A model generated the notes under the pieces. It was not told the DNA's origin, did not search any database, and was given only the letters and a program-made list of their open reading frames with translations. A program made the translations under genes and the position numbers. Source: Corbicula japonica (taxonomy: Eukaryota > Mollusca > Bivalvia > Venerida > Cyrenidae). From it: a stretch of DNA of 64,000 nucleotides. The stretch lies in the NCBI GenBank assembly GCA_038501625.1, contig JAZAYU010000126.1, positions 558,001 to 622,000 on the forward strand, given 5' to 3'. Numbering within the stretch: position 1 is the first letter of the stretch; each line of letters opens with the position of its first letter. Of this stretch, positions 57,576-64,000 are shown in pieces.

Positions 57576-59790
57576 GATTTTTCTGTCTAGTAAGTGAGAA
57601 ATTTATTATCGTCCGTCATCCTTATTCTATCTCTCCATGTCTATCCTTTGTTTGCCACATTTATGAAAAAAATATTTTGACCACAACAATACGTTTTGTT
57701 TATCAGGCTTGTCAGTGATTGGATTTGTAAATTTTGTACAAATTGTGTTTGATATTCCGTGTGAAATATTTTCAATTCTTTTGTCAATTTTTTTAAATAT
57801 ATATTTGAGGCCGTTTAAATGAATCACGGGTTAGTTATCGTAAAGATATAGATAGTTTAAATAAGAAGAGTACATATTGTACAATAAAATAAATACTGCG
57901 AAATTGAAATGTGGTGTTTTACTTTAGTTGCAGTACTAGAGTTACTCACATTTTTCTCACGGTACCTCACCGTACTGTTTCTGCACCATTAACCCTCTGG
58001 CAAGTTTAATTTATTTTGATGGTCATAAAGATACTGGGACAAATTTATACATTAGGGGATTGACAAACACCAGTAAAGTACACTGGTTATTTATTTCTTA
58101 TTGAAGCGTACATATCTACATGATTCTGTCTACTTGTTTTCTGTTGAAGTGTCTTTGTAAATTTAATATTTTCGCCAATTAAAACCCATTAGCGTAATGT
58201 GATGTTTGACGACCTTTTGTAAACCACGTTCGCAATACTTTTTACCGGGTTATGTTTAGTGTTAGTTAAAAGTAATACAGTGAACTTTTCACCTTGAAAT
58301 TGGTTTTGCAAATTCAAAATCAGCACGGTTTCTATTCAGGTCAGATTTGAGCTAGGTTGCGTGGAGAAAACCTTTTTGGTAATACTGGCTACTACAACGT
58401 AAACATGCTTACACCAGCCTGCAACATTTCTCTTTTAACAGCTGTCCAGAGATTCCTGCCCCAATTTTAAGGCGGCATTTACACAATCAACGTTACACAA
58501 TCAACGGTTCATTCACTTAATAAAAGGTAAATGAAGACTAACATTTTTATCATGATAAATAAAAAATTGTGTCCAACAGTTACTAATAAAAGTCATTTAC
58601 AACAGCTGTTTAATTTATTCAACTGATATGAGAAGTTAAAAAAGAAATATACTCTTTATGAAATAACTCCCACTTACCCATCTGCTGAACACTGTTGCAT
58701 GCAAAAGCACACACACATATAAAACATAAGAAGCCAATAGTATTAGCAAAAGTGCTGGAACTCAATATCTAACCGAATCCAGAGCTTCTGGAGTAAAAAT
58801 AGCAAGAACACGATGACATGGATAAAAGAAACAAATCGGGCGTCAAGGATTTTGTGTAAGATTTCCCCATAAACCTTCATAAACTCTTAAACACCTGCCA
58901 CCGTCGTGCAACCAAAAAGTAAGTATAATGATCAACTGTAGATAGGTTAATCACCAGGCACGCAGGGCGCTGTAGAATATAATGTTGGTAACCTTACTTT
59001 TTGAATATATAGATGGTATTTACGAATAAAGTGGAGAAATTTATAATTTATAATTTAAATCTCCATAAAAACTGGCTGTGATATATCTTGTTGCAATAGT
59101 GATTTTAAACTGCACTTGTATTTTGCATCAAATCTGGGCATCGGCGATAAAACTTGCAGACGTTTTCCTTAAATTGCGATATCGATAACGTTGTAGTTTT
59201 AAAAGTTGGATAACTTTACTGAACAGGGATTTCATAAAGCACATGCTCAATCATTCACAGTTTTGTTTACAGAGTATGTTTATTTTCTTGGATTGTTTAT
59301 GTTACTTATATAATAACCATCTGAATACTAGCAGATTAAGTTGGAATATCATTTTTTATGTACAAGGCATAGGCCTAAATAAATACGACAACATATCCAG
59401 TTTCTACATCATCCAGCACGCGCAAAATTACACCGCTGTAGAATTATATTTTTGTAAAGCATAGGTATAGAGTTACCTACGGACGCGGCTTCATGGGATA
59501 TATGTGATTTACAGATATTGATTAGTCATAATGGGACTAATTGTGTTATGGAAAAAGTGGAACCGGATTACGATAAGAATCTACACATGATACATTATAT
59601 AAGGGACACGCAAAACTTGTGCAAATATAATGCAAATCAGTATTAAGTCCCCCGTTAATACTTTAAGCCTATAAATCTTACGTGCTTGTACAAAGACGCA
59701 CGCAATTAAAAAGTTCCGAACGCCGATCGTCAAAGGCAGCAGCATTGGAGTTGAAATTAGTGGTGCAAATATATGGAAATGCAAAAATCA
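57576..59790 (+). other. Intergenic stretch, no gene seen
   Basis: AT-rich sequence with short open frames only. No repeat or RNA gene recognised. Confidence 0.5.
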
Positions 59791-59794
59791 TACA

Positions 59795-62619
59795 CTAAAG
59801 TCTGTCCCACCTAACCGTGAAACACATTTTCTGAATTTATTATGCATCATTTGAAAAAAAGAGTATCACCAATCGACGCAGAAAAAAAATCCATGGGGGT
59901 GGTCTTTCCTTAGTTTTTGGATTTAAACACCTATAAAATAGTTATTTGTAAAAGTTTCATTTTCCCCATAGACGCTAATGTTATTTGTTTACGTCCATTT
60001 ATTGCCGCGATATCTCACGTGCGATAAATTTCGCAACGTCATGAAGGGGCGGTTTCAACGTTCTTGTTAACTTAGTATTATGGCGAGGTCGTGTTAACAT
60101 TTTCATCTCTGTTATAACACAGATGAATGAATAATGATTAAAACAAGTATGTCAAGAAAGTGAGTTATTTTTATACACAAAGTGAGTAAAATAAAAAAAT
60201 CTACAACTTACTAGTATTTTCTTTCGTCATAGACATGTCGTCATTCTAATAATTATGATCGCACCGACATCGGCAAAGTTCATTGACCTAAATAATGACA
60301 GTGTTTGATGACGTAATCGGAATTTTACTGGGGCGTAACAGGAGATTATACATCGGAAAACGAGACCGCTTTCCAATTTACAAATCGCTTTAAATATTAA
60401 AATTTTATGACGGAATGTCAACATAAACAGAAATCACTACATTTTTGTTATTTTGTACTTGAGTTAAAGGTTGGACTTTGGAATCCTTTGTTCTGTATTT
60501 ATAGATTTTTTTTTCTTTAAGAGTGTTTTTTTTTTGCTCATTTACGAATTACTTGAAACGAACAGAGAATCGTAACATTTAGCATACATATTAACATTAA
60601 AAATAGATTTAGTGGGAAAACGGAAAACATAAACAAAAAAGATAGAAAAAGATATTGATCGGGAGCTTTTGAGAAAAACATTAAATGCAGACCATACCCC
60701 GGACAATGTGATTAAATGAACCTATAATCTGCTTTCCACCATATTACATATTGACTGTTCCCATGTTACATGTACCACACTTCTGGGAAAATAAAGATGA
60801 TGTTCTGTTCTGTTCCGCTGAACTGTAGACGAGAACGCGAGAACAAGATTCGAAGTCTCGAAAACAAAATGCGAGGTCCCGAGAACACGATGAGAGGGCC
60901 CCGCAACTTGTTTTAGCTACCTCGTGTCGTCATGTTCTCGTCTTTTCATGGTCTCGTCTTCATAGATCACAAAAAAGAGAGAACAGGATGCAAGGTAGCT
61001 AGACAACGAGGCGAGATCGCAAAAACACGACGCATCTTGCCCTTCCATCATGTTCTCGCGATCTCGCATCGTCCTTTTGCGATTTCGCATAGTGTTCTCA
61101 TGATCTTTCTCGTTCAAGTTTTCTTGGTCTCGTTCAAGAGGTCGACAGGGCGAAACAACGATGACCCCACGGAACACGGTAGAAGTCTGATTTAATTCTT
61201 GGACTAGGCACGATCTCAAACGTTCATTACGACGCGTACATTCTAGATTGCGTACCCAAAGTGCGCCTTAATTTAGCATCAGTACCTGTACCCGTCCGTC
61301 TATAGTCCTTATAGATAGAGAAAAGGACAAAATGCTGTTATCTAATTGTGTGCATCTTTATAAAACCATATGCCTTACCCACGATGCTTTACAATGTTTA
61401 CCCTGACCATCACCATGATATGTCGGACACAGGTCACTCATCGTTCATATTGTACCACGTGGAAAAATTACAATCACGAAATACATTTATACAACGTAGA
61501 CTTTAAATAAATTTAGACCTTTTGCGAAACCTCTACTACTGGCGTAAAATTAATTAACCTCTGGCTCCGCCCCTGATAATCGTAACTTTAGATCGTAAAC
61601 CCGAATAGCGCATGGTATTGCAAGTAATAATTAAATAAAATCGCATTACTGTAAACGTAACTAAAATATATAAAAGCTATTTTCATCATGGATAGCCACA
61701 TTTAAAATAACATAGCCTTTAATTCATAAATCTCGCGAAACATTTATTCTGGAAGTCCCCGTTGGAGACCTCGGAAAACTTACTTCTTGCCCTGATTCGG
61801 TACCTACTATGTAGTATTGCGCGCGACTGCAATCTGGTTCTAGCTAGACTTTTCAGGCTACATTCAACTATTTTCTTGGAATGAGGCGTGTTTTCATGTA
61901 AGTTAGCGAGCGGATAAAATTCAAAAACATTGTCGTTATGAGGATGTAAACTAAAGATGGCTTCTCCGATGCCATATGTTTGAAACATACTGCAGAAGGT
62001 TATGTTTCATCCCAGTATGGTGCCGTCATTGACCATATGAGCTTCTTGATAATTTTAAGTGAAAATTCTTTATCGGAATAATTTTTCTTGGATTCCTGGT
62101 GTTCAAGGTAAGAAATTTTGTTGTAAACAGCCTATTTCTTGAAATTGAATGTGACTAAAGTTTAGCTTTTATTGACAATAATCCGTATTATTTTCGTCAA
62201 GATTTAATGTTCGTTCATATCGGCATCGTAGACTGCATCGAATTTCCTTCATAGATTTATTTAAAAACACCTCCATTTTTATTTCAAATATTTAATGATC
62301 ACAACTAGACTACGCGGATTAATGACTGTGAGACATCCCCTCAGCTACTTACTTTTATTTCCTTGGTAATCCGCGTGACGTTTGCCGGCAAACCTCCGAC
62401 AAAGAGAATTTTCGAATGGCAACCAAAATAAACAATGTAAATTTCCCATAGGGTGGAAACAAACACAAATATCTTTGTAACTAAACAAAATATCAAAAAT
62501 CTAAGGGAAGACCACCCCAATGGATTTTTTTCCTGCGTCGATTGGTGGTGTTCTTTTTTTAAAACGATGCATGATAAATTCAGAAAATGTGTTTCACGGT
62601 TAGGTGGGACAGACTTTAG
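59795..62619. mobile_element. 2.8-kb element with about 125-bp terminal inverted repeats
   Basis: Left CTAAAGTCTGTCCCACCTAA + CCGTGAAACACATTTTCTGA + ATTTAT.ATGCATC and right its reverse complement, highly similar over about 125 bp (through AATCGACGCAG and GGGGTGGTCTT). No transposase or other recognisable protein inside. It could be a non-autonomous transposon or two solo copies in inverted orientation. No clear target duplication. A palindromic CGAG-rich repeat sits inside. Confidence 0.75.
60828..61160. repeat. CGAGAACA-rich inverted and tandem repeats
   Basis: Repeated (C)GAGAACA.GATGCGAG, TCTCGCATCG and GTTCTCGCGATCTCGC motifs in both orientations; AGCTACCTCGTGTCGTCATG pairs imperfectly with CAGGATGCAAGGTAGCT. 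Higher GC and CpG than the surroundings. No coding function supported. Confidence 0.75.
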
Positions 62620-64000
62620 CAAAGTTACGGACTCATGATAACGAAATTGTCACATTAACACACCGTTCAACCCGATAAGGTGAATGCCGTGGGTAAGACG
62701 ACGGCAGTTGCTTGTGTACATTAACGTTTTTCGGCGAAACTGAGTATTGGCCTGATTTTTACATTTTCCCGCAATATCTTATCAGACAAAAATATACATA
62801 TTGATTCCCTGTTTGTTAAGGACTCTACAGACGAAATCTTGCCGCACACAGGAAATTATTTACAGAGAAATTGCAGAAAAAGTGTGCAATTTTTTGACAA
62901 AATATGTCATTTGATCAATCGGTCGCAAATATCCTTTTTTATTACCAAATCTGAAATATTTGAAATATTCCATGATAAAGTTCAATTATTTCCCTGTAAT
63001 TATTTGAAACCACAGCTTCCGATTCGCTTTGTCTAGAAAGATACTACTTTTAAACTTGGTACGTCGTGGTGATTTTGGTAATGACAACGGCCGTTAACAC
63101 TAAAATATTGGTACAGTTGAATGCAGTTTCGTCAGTGGATTGGATAACGTTAACGGCCGTCAAGTGAACTCATTTTCAACGTCGCTGTTGTCTAGCTGCT
63201 TTATGCATAAAGTGTATCAGACTAGTGTTAACTAATCTAAGTTACTCCTTGTTGTGTATAAATCAAGATAAATATTGAAAGTATGTTTACCTAAAGAAAA
63301 ACATTTATAACAAAACATCTGATTTCCAGGTTGAATATATTACCTAACGTTTTGTTGTTGATGCCATTTTAGAATTGTAATAATAATTATTCACTTATTT
63401 CGTACACTTGTCAAAAGAGAATTACAAGCGTTTGTACACATTCAAATGAAATACAATATAATATTTTATCTAACTTTGTACAAATCCTTATATTATTTAC
63501 TATGAACTTTACGAACTTGAAATTTAATGCACTTGCACAGCCGCCTGCAGACGAGAAAAAATGTTGCACCGTATATTATTTCAGCTCGAACTTTATCTGG
63601 GGACGAACCATACCAAGTACGTAATATTATAGTTTTAAAATTCGGAAATAAATGTTAATATTTACACCTTTATTTCCACTGCTTCAATATCCTTTACCGG
63701 ACGAGTGAAGGTCAATCTTCAATGAACACCGTCAGCCTTATCACCGCGCAATGGTAAAGGAATGCCCTGGTGACGTCATGAAATCCCCGCTATTTTTATA
63801 ATTGTTGCTAAATTTAGATAGCTCTTCCTGGAATGTTGCTATTTTTAGATTACTTTTATTTTTAGTTGCTTTTATACCCCTCAAACCGAAAGTAAACAAG
63901 TTTACTTATATGACATCATCAATAAGCACGTTCCATTTTCTAGAATTATCATTGGTTGAAAATAACGCATTAGCCTTTTCTAACTTCCCGCCAAAATAAC
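62620..64000 (+). other. Intergenic stretch to the window end, no gene seen
   Basis: AT-rich. TAACGGCCGT occurs twice (about 63095 and 63150). GGTGACGTCATGAAAT at 63769 contains one CRE-like motif. No exon, RNA gene or defined repeat recognised. Confidence 0.5.

Noticed and set aside
59795..62619. Transposase or viral gene inside the 2.8-kb inverted-repeat unit
   Set aside because: All open frames are short and none shows a recognisable catalytic or structural motif.

Overview
The window is animal nuclear DNA, most likely from a bivalve mollusc. It is AT-rich, has one large gene with GT-AG introns, and is crowded with short palindromic mobile elements, minisatellites and composite elements of a type seen in bivalve genomes (inference from repeat style; the species cannot be named from the sequence alone). 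There are no bacterial features, rRNA genes or CRISPR arrays.

1-6290: upstream part of the same locus or its first introns. It holds a poly-C run, a CAT microsatellite, many copies of a TTAA-flanked MITE (called MITE A here), one 140-bp hairpin MITE (MITE B) and one weak candidate upstream exon at 1729-1768. 6291-35437: plus-strand orthologue of RAPGEF1 (C3G), a Crk-binding guanine nucleotide exchange factor for Rap1. Seventeen exons join with consistent phases into a 3,300-nt reading frame (1,099 codons plus stop). The order is N-terminal helical region, proline-rich Crk-SH3-binding region, RasGEF_N domain, CDC25-type catalytic domain, basic C-terminus. Only the extreme N-terminus (roughly 100 residues by comparison with vertebrate C3G) is missing. 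35438 to about 44300: 3'UTR and/or downstream flank with several AATAAA candidates and more MITEs.

44.69-50.2 kb: a minisatellite of about 130 units of 42 bp, containing a nearly exact 1,012-bp tandem duplication. 51.8-53.0 kb: a C+T-rich block with an internal degenerate duplication, ending at a tRNA-like sequence. 53-64 kb: apparently gene-free and richer in CpG, with strong palindromes and a 2.8-kb element bounded by about 125-bp inverted repeats at 59795-62619. MITE A, present about 40 times in the first 44 kb, is not seen in the last 20 kb.

Most interesting observations: (1) four RAPGEF1 introns carry a MITE A whose terminal TTAA ends 19-21 nt before the splice acceptor, where a branch point is expected; (2) a 2.2-kb array of 32-bp repeats has grown out of one half of a MITE A copy; (3) the acceptor and 5' part of the exon at 32855 are preceded by decayed tandem copies of themselves, one still coding for a very similar peptide before a stop; (4) two unreported-looking, phase-symmetric candidate cassette microexons (33 and 30 nt) lie in the intron before the RasGEF_N exon; (5) MITE B repeatedly sits inside MITE A.
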